From positions 508,488 through 572,487 of the forward strand of contig QHWB01000040.1 of assembly GCA_003222395.1 (NCBI GenBank): 64,000 nt of DNA, written 5' to 3'. Within the stretch, counting starts at the first letter, position 1. Every line of letters starts with the position of its first letter. Below the pieces are notes generated by a model, which saw only the letters and a list, made by a program, of their open reading frames with translations, was not told the DNA's origin and ran no database searches. This document shows positions 49,704 to 58,459 of this stretch, piece after piece. The DNA comes from Acidobacteriota bacterium (GTDB lineage Bacteria > Acidobacteriota > Vicinamibacteria > Vicinamibacterales > CAVVIG01). A program made the translations under genes and the position numbers.

Positions 49704-50472
49704 CGATCAACTGCTCTGCAAGGCGGGTGACGTCATCGGCCGTCGCGCTCTCGCTGTGCGGGCTATGGCCGGCGGCAGAGAGTACTTCGACACGTACTCC
49801 CGCACGCGTACGGGCGGAGCTTGCTCCGCCCGCGGTCGCGGCCGATCTCAGAGCCTCGATTTCGCCGGGCTCCGTTCTCGGATCGCGCGCGCCGTGGATG
49901 ATCAGCACCGGCACGAAGATCTCCGACAGACGGCCATCATAGAAGTCATCGGCGTCGGACGCCGCGTCCTCGCCGATCTGCAGCCACGCTCGCGCGTGCA
50001 GCCGCATGATGTCGGTCGACGCGGGATTGGCGATGACCGATTCGAAAAAGCCGCGCGAGCGCGGTTTGCGCCGGAAGTAGTGCGACGCTTCGGCGATGAC
50101 GGCCGACACCCGATCGGGCATGGCGAGCGCGAGACGCAGGGCGATGATCGCGCCGTCACTATGTCCCCACAGCGTGGGACGCTCGAGACCGAGGGCCTCG
50201 ATGACGGCGCGCGTCTCGTCGGCGGCGCGGCGGTGAAAGTCGGCCGGCAGCGCGTCGATCGACGGCGACCGGCCGTATCCGCTTCGATCGGGAATGACGA
50301 GGCGACGGCGCGACGCCAGCGCGCCGATCTGCCGATCGAAGGGATACATGTCGTAGCCCCAACCGCCGTGCAGGATCACGATCGGCGATCCGCGCCCCGC
50401 CTCCCGATAGTGGATGCGCGCCGGCGAGACGCCGGGCGCGAGCGGCGTCTGCGCGATGTCGAGAAAGCCCAC
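49690..50472 (-). CDS. Alpha/beta-fold hydrolase
   Basis: A 260-residue hydrolase. IVILHGGWGYDMYPFD carries the oxyanion region, LWGHSDGAIIALRLAL at about 99-114 has the nucleophile Ser (GHSDG), IHGARDPRTEP holds the Asp and SAAGHSPHSE the His. The insertion AGGASSARTRAGV before the last strand is coded by repeat B and is atypical. GTG 50472 is the best start. As the first gene of the transporter operon it may act on the imported compound, or be unrelated. Confidence 0.85.
   Translation of the reverse strand: MGFLDIAQTPLAPGVSPARIHYREAGRGSPIVILHGGWGYDMYPFDRQIGALASRRRLVIPDRSGYGRSPSIDALPADFHRRAADETRAVIEALGLERPTLWGHSDGAIIALRLALAMPDRVSAVIAEASHYFRRKPRSRGFFESVIANPASTDIMRLHARAWLQIGEDAASDADDFYDGRLSEIFVPVLIIHGARDPRTEPGEIEALRSAATAGGASSARTRAGVRVEVLSAAGHSPHSESATADDVTRLAEQLIDART
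49812..49831. repeat. Palindromic repeat family B inside the hydrolase gene
   Basis: GGGCGGAGC-TT-GCTCCGCCC, the same palindrome as in thrC but read in a different frame here (GGASSAR). Confidence 0.85.
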
Positions 50473-50505
50473 GCGATGCCTATGCTAAGGTAAGTCGCGT
50501 CGCCT

Positions 50506-52455
50506 ATGAAAAATGCCGTGCTTTTGCTGACCGTCATGACGGCCGTCGCCGCCGCATTGTGCGTCCCTCGACGGACCGCCGCGCAGCCCGCGCTCACGGC
50601 GGAGCAGACGCTCGATCGGCGGTCGATCGGCGATCTCGAGTTCTCGCCCGATGGCGCGCGGCTCGTTTTCACCGTAACCGAGCCGGTCAAGGGCGCCGCG
50701 CGGCCGCGTTCGATCTGGATGCTCGACGTCGAGAGCGGCCGCGTGCGACAGCTCACGTTTTCCGGCAGGAACGACAGCAGCCCGAGATGGGCGCCCGACG
50801 GCGACGCGATCGCGTTTCTCTCGGACCGCGACGGCGCCGCACAGCTGTACCTGCTCTCGACACGCGGCGGCGAAGCGGAGAAGCTCACCGATCGCAAAGA
50901 AGCCGTCTCGATGTTCCGGTGGTCGCCCGACGGCCGGCGAATCGCGCTGCTGATGCCTGAGGCGAAAGCGGAGTCGCAGCAGCAGAAAGAGCGCGACAAG
51001 GACGATGGCCGCGTCATCGACAAGGACGATCGGCGCCCTCGCGTCTGGATGCTCGAGGTCGCGTCGCGCAAGCTCGTACAGGTGACCTCGGGATCGTGGC
51101 AGATCGCGCAGATCGAATGGCTGCCGGCCGGCGATCGGCTGATCGCGTCGGCGACGCCGACGCCTGCCGTCGATCGGTGGACGGATCGGATCTACGCGAT
51201 CGATCTCACGAACGTGACGGACGGCGTCTTCGCCGAGATTGCGGCGCCGCGCGGGCCTTTCAACGGATTGTCGGTATCGCCCGATGGGCGCACCCTTGCG
51301 TTCGTCGGCGCACGCCTCGATGGGCCCGAACCGCACGACTTGTACCTGCAGCCGGTCGGCGGCGGCGCGGCACAGAACGTTTCGGCAGCGGCGTTCGACC
51401 GGCCGGTCGGACAGCTGCGCTGGATCGACAACGCGACGCTGACGGCGACGCTCGCGCGCGGCTTCAAATCTGCGATCGCGACCATCGACCGCGACGGCCG
51501 CGCCCGGTTCGTCGACGCGGACGTGAACCCGACGGCGTACGCGCGCGCGAAGAGCGGCGCAATCGCCTTCGCCGGCGAAACCGCCGCTCGCGCGCCCGAG
51601 CTGTGGCTGAAACCGCGCGACGAGGCGGCGGCGCACACGGTGACGGCGCTCAACGCGACATGGTCGTCGATTCCCGTGGTGGCGCCTGAGTTCGTGAAGT
51701 ACAGGAGCTTCGACGGAACGGAAATCGAAGCGGCGCTGCTGCGGCCCGGTTCCGCGCCTCGTCCGTTGATCGTCTTGGTCCACGGCGGGCCTACAGGCCG
51801 GTGGTCGGACAGCTTCGAGCCGTGGGGTCAGCTGCTCGCGCAGCGCGGTTATGCCGTGCTGTATCCGAACGTCCGTGGATCGACCGGCTATGGTCAGGCA
51901 TTCGTCGAGGCGAACCGCGCCGACTGGGGCGGCGGCGACTTCAAGGACGTGATGGCCGGCGTCGACTGGGCGATCGCGCGCGGCGTCGCCGATCCCGTTC
52001 GGCTCGGCATCGGCGGCTGGTCGTACGGCGGCTACATGGCCGCTTGGGCGGTCACGCAGACGAGCCGGTTCAAGGCCGCGGTATCCGGCGCGCCGGTCAT
52101 CGATATGGCGAGCGAGTTCGGAACGGAGAATGGATCCGCGTACGACGAATGGTTCTATGGCACGCCGTACGAAAAGCTCGACGGCTTCATCAAAAGCTCA
52201 CCGATGACGTACGTCGCCAAGGTGAAAACGCCGACCCTGCTGCTGCAGGGCGAGAACGACACGACCGATCCGATCGGACAGAGCCAGCAGTTCTACCGCG
52301 GGCTGAAGCGGTACGGCGTGGAGACGGATCTGGTCGTGTACCCGCGCGAGCCTCACGGCCTGCGCGAGGAAAAGCATCTGCTCGATCGTCTCAACCGGAT
52401 CGTCGCGTGGTTCGACAAATATCTGAGGAGCAGCGCGCCCCCGACTGCACAGTAA
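50506..52455 (+). CDS. Secreted S9-family serine peptidase
   Basis: A 649-residue protein with a signal peptide (about 1-26), a beta-propeller (about 35-380 with blades such as LEFSPDGARLVFTV, PRWAPDGDAIAFLS, LSVSPDGRTLAFVG) and a C-terminal hydrolase domain. Catalytic Ser506 lies in GIGGWSYGGYM, Asp in QGENDTTDP, and His in PREPHGL. It is similar in design to the peptidase at 22181-24202, so the window encodes two. It is followed two bases later by a histidine kinase gene. Confidence 0.9.
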   Translation: MKNAVLLLTVMTAVAAALCVPRRTAAQPALTAEQTLDRRSIGDLEFSPDGARLVFTVTEPVKGAARPRSIWMLDVESGRVRQLTFSGRNDSSPRWAPDGDAIAFLSDRDGAAQLYLLSTRGGEAEKLTDRKEAVSMFRWSPDGRRIALLMPEAKAESQQQKERDKDDGRVIDKDDRRPRVWMLEVASRKLVQVTSGSWQIAQIEWLPAGDRLIASATPTPAVDRWTDRIYAIDLTNVTDGVFAEIAAPRGPFNGLSVSPDGRTLAFVGARLDGPEPHDLYLQPVGGGAAQNVSAAAFDRPVGQLRWIDNATLTATLARGFKSAIATIDRDGRARFVDADVNPTAYARAKSGAIAFAGETAARAPELWLKPRDEAAAHTVTALNATWSSIPVVAPEFVKYRSFDGTEIEAALLRPGSAPRPLIVLVHGGPTGRWSDSFEPWGQLLAQRGYAVLYPNVRGSTGYGQAFVEANRADWGGGDFKDVMAGVDWAIARGVADPVRLGIGGWSYGGYMAAWAVTQTSRFKAAVSGAPVIDMASEFGTENGSAYDEWFYGTPYEKLDGFIKSSPMTYVAKVKTPTLLLQGENDTTDPIGQSQQFYRGLKRYGVETDLVVYPREPHGLREEKHLLDRLNRIVAWFDKYLRSSAPPTAQ

Positions 52456-52457
52456 CC

Positions 52458-53930
52458 TTGGACACCACGAGCGGTCTGCGCCACATCGTCGAGTACGCGC
52501 AGGATCTGATTTACTACTGCGACCTCGAAGGGTACTTCACGTACGTCAATCCGGCCGGCGCACGCGTGATGGGGTACGACGAGCGGGAGCTCGTCGGACG
52601 TCATTTCGTCAACTTCGTTCACCCCGACTATCGCGCCGTCGCAGTCGAGTTCTACAGACAGCAGATCGAGCAGGGCACGCCGAGCACGTACCTCGAATTC
52701 GTCGCGGCGAAGAAAGACGGAACGCTCATCTGGATCGGGCAGCACGTGCAGCTCGTGTACGAGGACGGCCGTCTGTCCGGCGTGCACGGGATCGCCCGCG
52801 ACATTACCCATCAGAAATCGATCGAGGAGAAGCTCCGCCGCTCCGAAGCGAGCTACCGGTCGCTCATCCACGGCGCGGCGTACGGCATTTACCGCGCGAC
52901 GCTCGCGGGGACGATTCTCGACGCCAACCCCGCGCTCGCGCGGATGCTCGGCTACGACTCCGCGGCGGACTTGATGTCGCGCCGGATGACCGACCTGTAT
53001 CAGCGGCCCGAGGACCGCGACGCGGTGATCGCGCGCTTCGGCCGCTTCGGCGAGCATGCCTCTGCCGATCTCCGGTGGAAACGCAAGGACGGATCGCCGA
53101 TCCTCGTCCACGTGTCGGCGCGCGCGATCGAGCTCGAGGACGGCGGAACCGGCTTCGAAGGGATTGCCGAGGACATTACCGAGCGGCGCGCGCTCGAGGA
53201 TCAGCTGAGACGGGCGCAGCGGATGGAGGCCATCGCGCGGCTCGCGCGCGGCATCGCGCACGACTTCAACAACGTGCTCGCGGCCATCATCGGCTCGGGC
53301 GATCTGATGGAGCTCGAGCTGCACGAAGACGATCCGGCGCGCGCCGAGGCGACCGAGATTCGCAAGGCCGCCGAGCGCGGCGCGGCGCTGACGCACCAGC
53401 TGCTCGCCTTCGCGCGCAGCCAGGCGCTCACGCCGCAGGTGATCGATCTCGACGCCGCCGTGCCGCGCACGTTGACGATGCTGCAGAGGCTCGCGGGCAA
53501 CGACATCGCCATCCGCATCCAGACCGCGAAGACACCGACGCTCGTGAAGGTAGAGCCGGGACAGCTCGAGCAGGTCCTGCTCAATCTCGCGGTGAACGCC
53601 CGTGAGGCGATGCCGAACGGCGGCGCGATCGACATCGAAGTCGGCCGCGTCACGGTCGACGCCGGGCAGCTATCGCGCTATCCCGGTCTGCCCGACGGCG
53701 AGTACGCGTGCATTCTCGTGCGCGACACCGGCGTCGGGATGGATGCCGAGACGCAGGCGGAGCTCTTCGAACCGTTCTTCACGCCAAAAGATCCGTCGAA
53801 AGGAATCGGCCTCGGTCTGTCGATCGTCTACGGCATCGCGAAGGACGCCGGCGGGACGGTGGCGTTCACGAGCGAGCAGGGACGCGGCACCGTGTTCGAG
53901 GTCATCCTGCCGTTGATAGAACGCCCGTGA
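52458..53930 (+). CDS. PAS-domain histidine kinase
   Basis: A 490-residue soluble sensor kinase. Two PAS domains (about 5-125 with YFTYVNPAGARVMGYDERELVG, and about 135-250 with GTILDANPALARMLGYD) precede the dimerisation block ARGIAHDFNNVLAAIIGSGDLM, with the phosphorylated His at about 268. The ATPase has NLAVNAREAMPNGG (N box), DTGVGM (G1), FEPFFTPKDPSKGIGLGLS (F and G2). No transmembrane helix and no receiver domain are present, and no response regulator gene is nearby. TTG 52458, two bases after the peptidase stop, is the likely start. Confidence 0.85.
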   Translation: MDTTSGLRHIVEYAQDLIYYCDLEGYFTYVNPAGARVMGYDERELVGRHFVNFVHPDYRAVAVEFYRQQIEQGTPSTYLEFVAAKKDGTLIWIGQHVQLVYEDGRLSGVHGIARDITHQKSIEEKLRRSEASYRSLIHGAAYGIYRATLAGTILDANPALARMLGYDSAADLMSRRMTDLYQRPEDRDAVIARFGRFGEHASADLRWKRKDGSPILVHVSARAIELEDGGTGFEGIAEDITERRALEDQLRRAQRMEAIARLARGIAHDFNNVLAAIIGSGDLMELELHEDDPARAEATEIRKAAERGAALTHQLLAFARSQALTPQVIDLDAAVPRTLTMLQRLAGNDIAIRIQTAKTPTLVKVEPGQLEQVLLNLAVNAREAMPNGGAIDIEVGRVTVDAGQLSRYPGLPDGEYACILVRDTGVGMDAETQAELFEPFFTPKDPSKGIGLGLSIVYGIAKDAGGTVAFTSEQGRGTVFEVILPLIERP

Positions 53931-54402
53931 GGCCGCCCCACGTATCGGGATCCTGACAAAGCAGCGTGTTCAGATAGAGCTGCACGTCTTCGGATGGGAA
54001 CCGACCGCGAATCGTCTCGGCAGCCGATGCGAGCTTCGAGGCGTCGGGGTGCGCGTCATCCTCCTGAATCAGACCGTTGTCGTGCGCGATGCCGAGCGCG
54101 TCGAGGAACGCCGCCATCATCGGCCGCTGCTCCGCCAGGTGATAGGCGATGAGCGCGCGCGCGGCGAGCGCGTCGGGAAGCGACGCGAGGCTCGCGAGGT
54201 GCCGCGCTTTGCGATCGAGGTCGAGGCCGACGACCGTCTTCGGTCGAAATTTCTTCTGCCGCGCGATGAGCATCGCCGCCTGCACCTGATCGGCTTCCGC
54301 CTCTTCGTCCGTCCAGAACGCACGCGCCGCGCGCTGCCGCTGATCGACGGTCATCGATTTCCACACGCGCGAAGGCGTCGTCTCGGCCACCCGGCCGATC
54401 AT
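53902..54402 (-). CDS. Hypothetical protein
   Basis: A 166-residue helical protein (MTVDQRQRAARAFWTDEEAEADQVQAAMLIARQKKFRPKTVVGLDLDRKARHLASL and LPDALAARALIAYHLAEQRPMMAAFLDALGIAHDNGLIQED). No family was recognised. ATG 54402 was chosen over a start further upstream because the latter would overlap the divergent methyltransferase start. Its stop overlaps the histidine kinase by 29 bases. Confidence 0.65.
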   Translation of the reverse strand: MIGRVAETTPSRVWKSMTVDQRQRAARAFWTDEEAEADQVQAAMLIARQKKFRPKTVVGLDLDRKARHLASLASLPDALAARALIAYHLAEQRPMMAAFLDALGIAHDNGLIQEDDAHPDASKLASAAETIRGRFPSEDVQLYLNTLLCQDPDTWGGLTGVLSTAG

Positions 54403-54438
54403 TCTACGGGAACGACGATCGGCTATCCTAGGGGTCTC

Positions 54439-55164
54439 GTGAATCATCCGCCGCGACGTTCAACGCAGAGCTCGCAGAGTTTTCCATGGCTTTTGCGGCT
54501 CTCTGCGGTCTCCGCGTCGATTGTCGCGTGCGCCGTGGCGTGGACGCTCGCCGCGCAGGCGCCGAACGCCCATCCGGTCAGCGGACGACGGTTCGCGCCG
54601 GTCATGGGGTGGCAGGGCGCCGATTGGCTCGAGCGCAGCGAGCGCGATGATGAGGAAGAGCCGGACGTCGCGCTCGACGTCCTGAAGATTTCGAAAGGGG
54701 CGGCCGTCGCCGACGTCGGCGCCGGATCGGGATTCATCACCGAGCGTCTGGCGAGGCGCGTCGGACCGACCGGCAAGGTGTACGCGAACGACGTTCAGCC
54801 GCAGATGCTCGAGATGTTGAAGCGTCGGCTCGAGCGAAGGAAGATCACCAACGTCGAGCTCGTGCAGGGCGCCATCGACGATCCGCGGCTGCCGAGGGAG
54901 TCGGTCGACCTCGAGCTGCTCGTCGACGTCTACCACGAGTTCTCGCAGCCGCAGGCGATGCTGCGGCGGCTGCGCGAAGCGCTGAAGCCGGCCGGCCGGC
55001 TGGTGCTGCTCGAGTACCGCAAGGAGGATCCGTCGATTCCGATTCGTTTCGAGCACAAGATGACCGTCGCCGAAGCGAAGCTCGAAGTGGAGGCCGAGGG
55101 CTTCACGCTGGCGAAGGTCGACGAATCGCTTCCCCGCCAGCACATTTTGATCTTCCAACGGTAA
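54439..55164 (+). CDS. Exported class I SAM-dependent methyltransferase
   Basis: A 241-residue protein. Residues 1-42 appear to be a signal region (LLRLSAVSASIVACAVAWTLAAQA); the mature part starts HPVSGRRFAPVMGWQGADWLERSERDDEEEPDVALDVLKISKGAAVADVGAGSGFITERLARRV, with the SAM motif DVGAGSG at about residue 92. The PVSGRR-x-A-P-VMG block is a pattern I associate with a methyltransferase group of Acidobacteriota with a signal peptide, so export is expected. The GTG start at 54439 lies before a repeat that codes part of the signal. The substrate is unknown. Confidence 0.8.
   Translation: MNHPPRRSTQSSQSFPWLLRLSAVSASIVACAVAWTLAAQAPNAHPVSGRRFAPVMGWQGADWLERSERDDEEEPDVALDVLKISKGAAVADVGAGSGFITERLARRVGPTGKVYANDVQPQMLEMLKRRLERRKITNVELVQGAIDDPRLPRESVDLELLVDVYHEFSQPQAMLRRLREALKPAGRLVLLEYRKEDPSIPIRFEHKMTVAEAKLEVEAEGFTLAKVDESLPRQHILIFQR
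54462..54516. repeat. Repeat family G (CAGAG type) in the signal-peptide region
   Basis: AACGCAGAGCTCGCAGAG on the left and CTCTGCGGTCTCCGCG on the right form an inverted pair of the same family as 56282-56449 and 59305-59355. It codes STQSSQSFPWLLRLSAVSAS at the start of the methyltransferase. Confidence 0.75.
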
Positions 55165-55165
55165 T

Positions 55166-56227
55166 GTGCTGTTCACCGAGCCGACGTTCCTTTTCCTGTT
55201 CCTTCCGATTCTGCTGGCGCTCTACTTCAGCACGTTTCGACGCGTGCATTCGTCGTATGGCAACTGGCTCCTGCTGATCTTCAGCATCATCTTCTACGCC
55301 AAGGGCGGCGGGTCGTTCACGCGGCTGATTCTCGGATCGATCGTCTTCAACTACTTCGTGGCGATCGCGGTCGACCGCGCTCGCGGGTCGACGCCTTCGC
55401 CGCGGCCGCGCGACGCAGACGATGACGCAATCGAGGACTTCGCGCGCGTGACGCCGTTCACGCCCGAGGCGATGGCGAATTGGCGCACCGCGCTTCTACG
55501 CGCGAACGGCTGGCTTCAGGCGCGACATGTCGCGTACGTCTTCACGATCGCGCCCGACAAGCACGTGCTGTATCCGGAGGAGATGCCTTCGTCGGTATCG
55601 CGCGTCAGCGATCTCTCGCGGACCGATCAGCTCCTGACGGCGCTGCAGGACGCCGGGTTCGCGGTCGACCTGCGACCGGCGCTCGTCGGTGCGAAGGCGA
55701 AAGAACGGATCTACCAGCGCACGGACACGCACTGGAACGATCGCGGCGCCTTCGCCGCATATCGACAGATCATCCGGGCGGTGCGCGCGCGCGTGCCGGC
55801 GGTGCCGCCGGAATGGACACGCGACGATTTCGAGCCGGCCTCGCGCGAGGTCGACGGAGGCGATCTCGCCGGGATGATGGGACTGAAGCGCGTCCTGCGC
55901 GAAGAGGATCTGCCGCTCGCGCCGCGGCGGCGGCGCCGCGCCGTCGTCGTCGAGCCGCCGGGCGCGGCGCCCACGGCCGAGGAAGGCTATCTCGTCACCG
56001 AGATTCCCGGATCGACGCTGCCGCGCGCGGTGATCTTCCGCGACTCGTTCGTGTCGCAGATGGTGCCGTTTCTATCCGAGCACTTCAGCCGCGCGGTCTA
56101 CGTGTGGCAGAACGATTTCGACGCCGACCTCGTCTCGCGGGAGAAGCCGGACGTCGTCATTCAGGAGATCGTCGGCCGCCATCTCTACGGGTTCATTCCG
56201 TCGCCGGAGCTCGTACCGCCGCGTTAA
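55166..56227 (+). CDS. AlgI N terminus fused to AlgJ-like acetyltransferase core (deletion fusion)
   Basis: A 353-residue frame with two unrelated parts. Residues 1-75 (MLFTEPTFLFLFLPILLALYF, NWLLLIFSIIFYAKGGGSFTRLILGSIVFNYFVAIAVDRARG) are the N terminus of an AlgI/MBOAT O-acetyltransferase, which normally has about 470 residues. From about residue 80 the sequence is that of an AlgJ/AlgX-type SGNH hydrolase (ARVTPFTPEAMANWRTALLRANGWL, AYVFTIAPDKHVLYPE, TDTHWNDRGAFAAYR with DxH, FRDSFVSQM with Ser294). The junction is near base 55390. The rest of AlgI and the start of AlgJ are missing, so a deletion probably joined them. It starts one base after the methyltransferase stop. Activity is doubtful. 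Confidence 0.8.
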   Translation: MLFTEPTFLFLFLPILLALYFSTFRRVHSSYGNWLLLIFSIIFYAKGGGSFTRLILGSIVFNYFVAIAVDRARGSTPSPRPRDADDDAIEDFARVTPFTPEAMANWRTALLRANGWLQARHVAYVFTIAPDKHVLYPEEMPSSVSRVSDLSRTDQLLTALQDAGFAVDLRPALVGAKAKERIYQRTDTHWNDRGAFAAYRQIIRAVRARVPAVPPEWTRDDFEPASREVDGGDLAGMMGLKRVLREEDLPLAPRRRRRAVVVEPPGAAPTAEEGYLVTEIPGSTLPRAVIFRDSFVSQMVPFLSEHFSRAVYVWQNDFDADLVSREKPDVVIQEIVGRHLYGFIPSPELVPPR

Positions 56228-56281
56228 CCGTCCTCCCTGCTGGACTGCCACCCTGCTTGCGATCGCGTCGACCGGTCTGTC

Positions 56282-56449
56282 AACCACAGAGACACAGAGA
56301 CGCAGAGAAAATCAAGTGCGGAATCGTGCTGAGCACGCAAAGTGAACGCCGATCGATTCGGCGGCCGGCCGGCGCAGCCGCCGGCATGCGTCGCGTAGCG
56401 ACGCCGCCGAATCGAGGCGCTCCGTGTCTCTGCGTCTCCGTGGTTCTTC
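56282..56449. repeat. Long composite inverted repeat (family G, MITE-like)
   Basis: The outer arms are AACCACAGAGACACAGAGAC (from 56282) and its complement ending TCTCCGTGGTT (to about 56445). An inner pair, CGATTCGGCGGC at 56354-56365 and GCCGCCGAATCG at 56403-56414, is exact. A third, GCCGGCGCAGCCGCCGGC, lies within. The structure could form a long hairpin between the AlgI-AlgJ fusion and the M20 gene. Confidence 0.85.
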
Positions 56450-56495
56450 TTACGTGCTCAGGACGCGTGCGGCATCTCTCTCGGCCGCGCAGTCC

Positions 56496-58124
56496 CTATC
56501 TGACCGTCGGATACTTGATCCCCAGCTGCTCGAGATACGTTTTGTACTTCGTCGGATCGAAGTAGTACTTCTTCATCTCGCTCCGATACTGATCGACGAT
56601 CTTCTGATTGAGCCACAGCGCCGGCTGATCCTTGTCGGTGATGAACGGCACGTACTTCTGATCCTTCGTCTGCACGTTCCGGAAGTACTCCCACGCCTGC
56701 TGGACGAGCTCGGGCCGCATCAGCAGATCGATGATCGTCATCGCCTGCACCTTCGCGCCGGCGGTGACGCCCTTGTGGGCAATCGGCGTCGCCATCGCGA
56801 TGGCGTTGGCCCAGTTGTGGCCCGGCAGATTCGGAATGTTCGCCGGGTAGCTGAGCGTGACCGTTGGCACGTTCCACGACACATCGCCGATGTCGTCCGA
56901 CGGACCGCCCATGTTCTGCTCCGGATCGAGTCCGCCGCGCAGCTGGCCGATCTCGGTGGCCAGACCGATCTGTGGCTGCTTCAGCTCCCGCTGGATCCCT
57001 TTGGCGAGCGTGACGTCCGCTTCGTCCCACTCCGGCAGGCCGACCGTCACGATGTTCGCGTACATCGTCTCGGCGACGGTCTTGTTCATGTGCTGCGGCC
57101 ACGCGGCGCCGAGAATCCGCGACGTCACGTCCGTATCGGTCATCATCGCGGCGGCCCGCGCGATCTTGTCGCCGATCTCGCGCAGCTCCTTGATGTGCGG
57201 ATAGTCGATCTCGCGGAAGTAGTACCAGACGCTGGCGTTCTGCGGCACCACGTTGGGCTGATCGCCGCCGTTGGGAATGACGTAGTGCGATCGCTGCTGC
57301 AGGCGGAGATGCTCGCGGCGGAAATTCCAGGCGACGTCCATCAGCTCCACCGCGTCGAGCGCCGAGCGGCCGCGCCACGGTTGCGCGGCGGCGTGCGCGC
57401 TCTCGCCTTTGAACGTGTACTCGATCGACTGAAGGCCGGTGCCGAAGCCGGCGCCCCAGCTGACGCCGAGGCTGCTGCCGACGTGCGCGAAAAGATTGAC
57501 ATCGACGTCGCGGAACATGCCGGCGCGGATGAAATACATCTTCGCGCCGACCAGCTCCTCGGCGACGCCCGGCCACAGCTTCAGCGTGCCGGCCAGATGC
57601 TCGCGCTCCATGATTTTCTTCACCGCGAGCGCGGCGGTGATGTTCAGCGGAACGCCGGAGTTGTGCCCTTCGCCGTGACCCGGCGCCCCTTCGATGATCG
57701 GATCCTTGTACCCAACGCCCGGCTTCTGCGACGCCTGCGGGATGTCGTCGATGTCCGATCCGATCGCGATGACCGGCTTGCCCGATCCCCACGTCGCCGT
57801 CCACGCGGTCGGAATGCCGGCGTAGCCGCGTTCCAGCTTGAAGCCGTTCTTCTCCAGGATGCCGGTCAGATAGTTCGACGTGTCGAATTCCTGGAACCCG
57901 AGCTCCGCGAAGCTGAAGACCTGATCGACCATCTGCTGCGTCATGACGCGCATGCTCTCGACGTCGGCCGCCGCCTCGCGCTTCAGCTCTTCGACGCGCG
58001 GCGGGCCGGGCGGCGTCGGCGCCGTCGGCATCGAGGGCGCGCCGCCGCGCCCGCGCTGAGCGGAGATGCCGACAACGATCGTTGAAGCAAGAGTTGCTGC
58101 AAGAAACGCTTTGCTGCTCTTCAT
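56496..58124 (-). CDS. Secreted M20-family amidohydrolase (AbgB-like)
   Basis: A 542-residue protein with a signal peptide (about 1-23, ending GISAQ). It carries the metallopeptidase features VIAIGSDIDDIPQASQKPG (first metal Asp), GHGEGHNSGVPLNITAALA (His), WPGVAEELVGAKMYFI (Glu-Glu) and a late PGHNWANAIAM with His. The lid domain has YTFKGESAHAAAQPWRGRSALDAVELMDVA. It resembles aminobenzoyl-glutamate hydrolase AbgB and related amidohydrolases. ATG 58124 is chosen because AGGTG lies six bases upstream; ATG 58130 sits on the ribosome site. Confidence 0.9.
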   Translation of the reverse strand: MKSSKAFLAATLASTIVVGISAQRGRGGAPSMPTAPTPPGPPRVEELKREAAADVESMRVMTQQMVDQVFSFAELGFQEFDTSNYLTGILEKNGFKLERGYAGIPTAWTATWGSGKPVIAIGSDIDDIPQASQKPGVGYKDPIIEGAPGHGEGHNSGVPLNITAALAVKKIMEREHLAGTLKLWPGVAEELVGAKMYFIRAGMFRDVDVNLFAHVGSSLGVSWGAGFGTGLQSIEYTFKGESAHAAAQPWRGRSALDAVELMDVAWNFRREHLRLQQRSHYVIPNGGDQPNVVPQNASVWYYFREIDYPHIKELREIGDKIARAAAMMTDTDVTSRILGAAWPQHMNKTVAETMYANIVTVGLPEWDEADVTLAKGIQRELKQPQIGLATEIGQLRGGLDPEQNMGGPSDDIGDVSWNVPTVTLSYPANIPNLPGHNWANAIAMATPIAHKGVTAGAKVQAMTIIDLLMRPELVQQAWEYFRNVQTKDQKYVPFITDKDQPALWLNQKIVDQYRSEMKKYYFDPTKYKTYLEQLGIKYPTVR

Positions 58125-58459
58125 CGTCATCACCTGTCACGCAAGAATCGCGTCGACGGATTATCAGGCACACCGACACCGGCCAGCTGGAAAAAGAAAG
58201 TGTCGAGTACTCATTCGCGATAGCCGGGAAGCAGCAGTTACACCTCGTGTAGAAATGACGATCGACTACGGAACAGCCGTGAAGTGGTGGCGATGTCGCA
58301 CGTGCGGTCTTCTGTCGCAGACGAGATCCAGAAGATACGTCTCGCGTACCCGTAAGTCCCATCGCGGTTGATTCGCCCTCTCCCGTCGCGCTCGCGCATG
58401 AACGCCGGCACCTGCGTTGCGGTCGACGCTGGCTCACAGGGGATGGAAAGGAAGGCGTG
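58125..58459. other. Divergent intergenic region, no gene found
   Basis: Between the M20 start and the broken gene at 58460 I see no frame with protein-like composition. The stretch holds scattered low-order AT-rich bases (GAATCGCGTCGACGGATTATCAGG near the M20 end, and a GGAAGGCGTG ribosome site before 58460). It probably carries the two divergent promoters. Confidence 0.6.
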
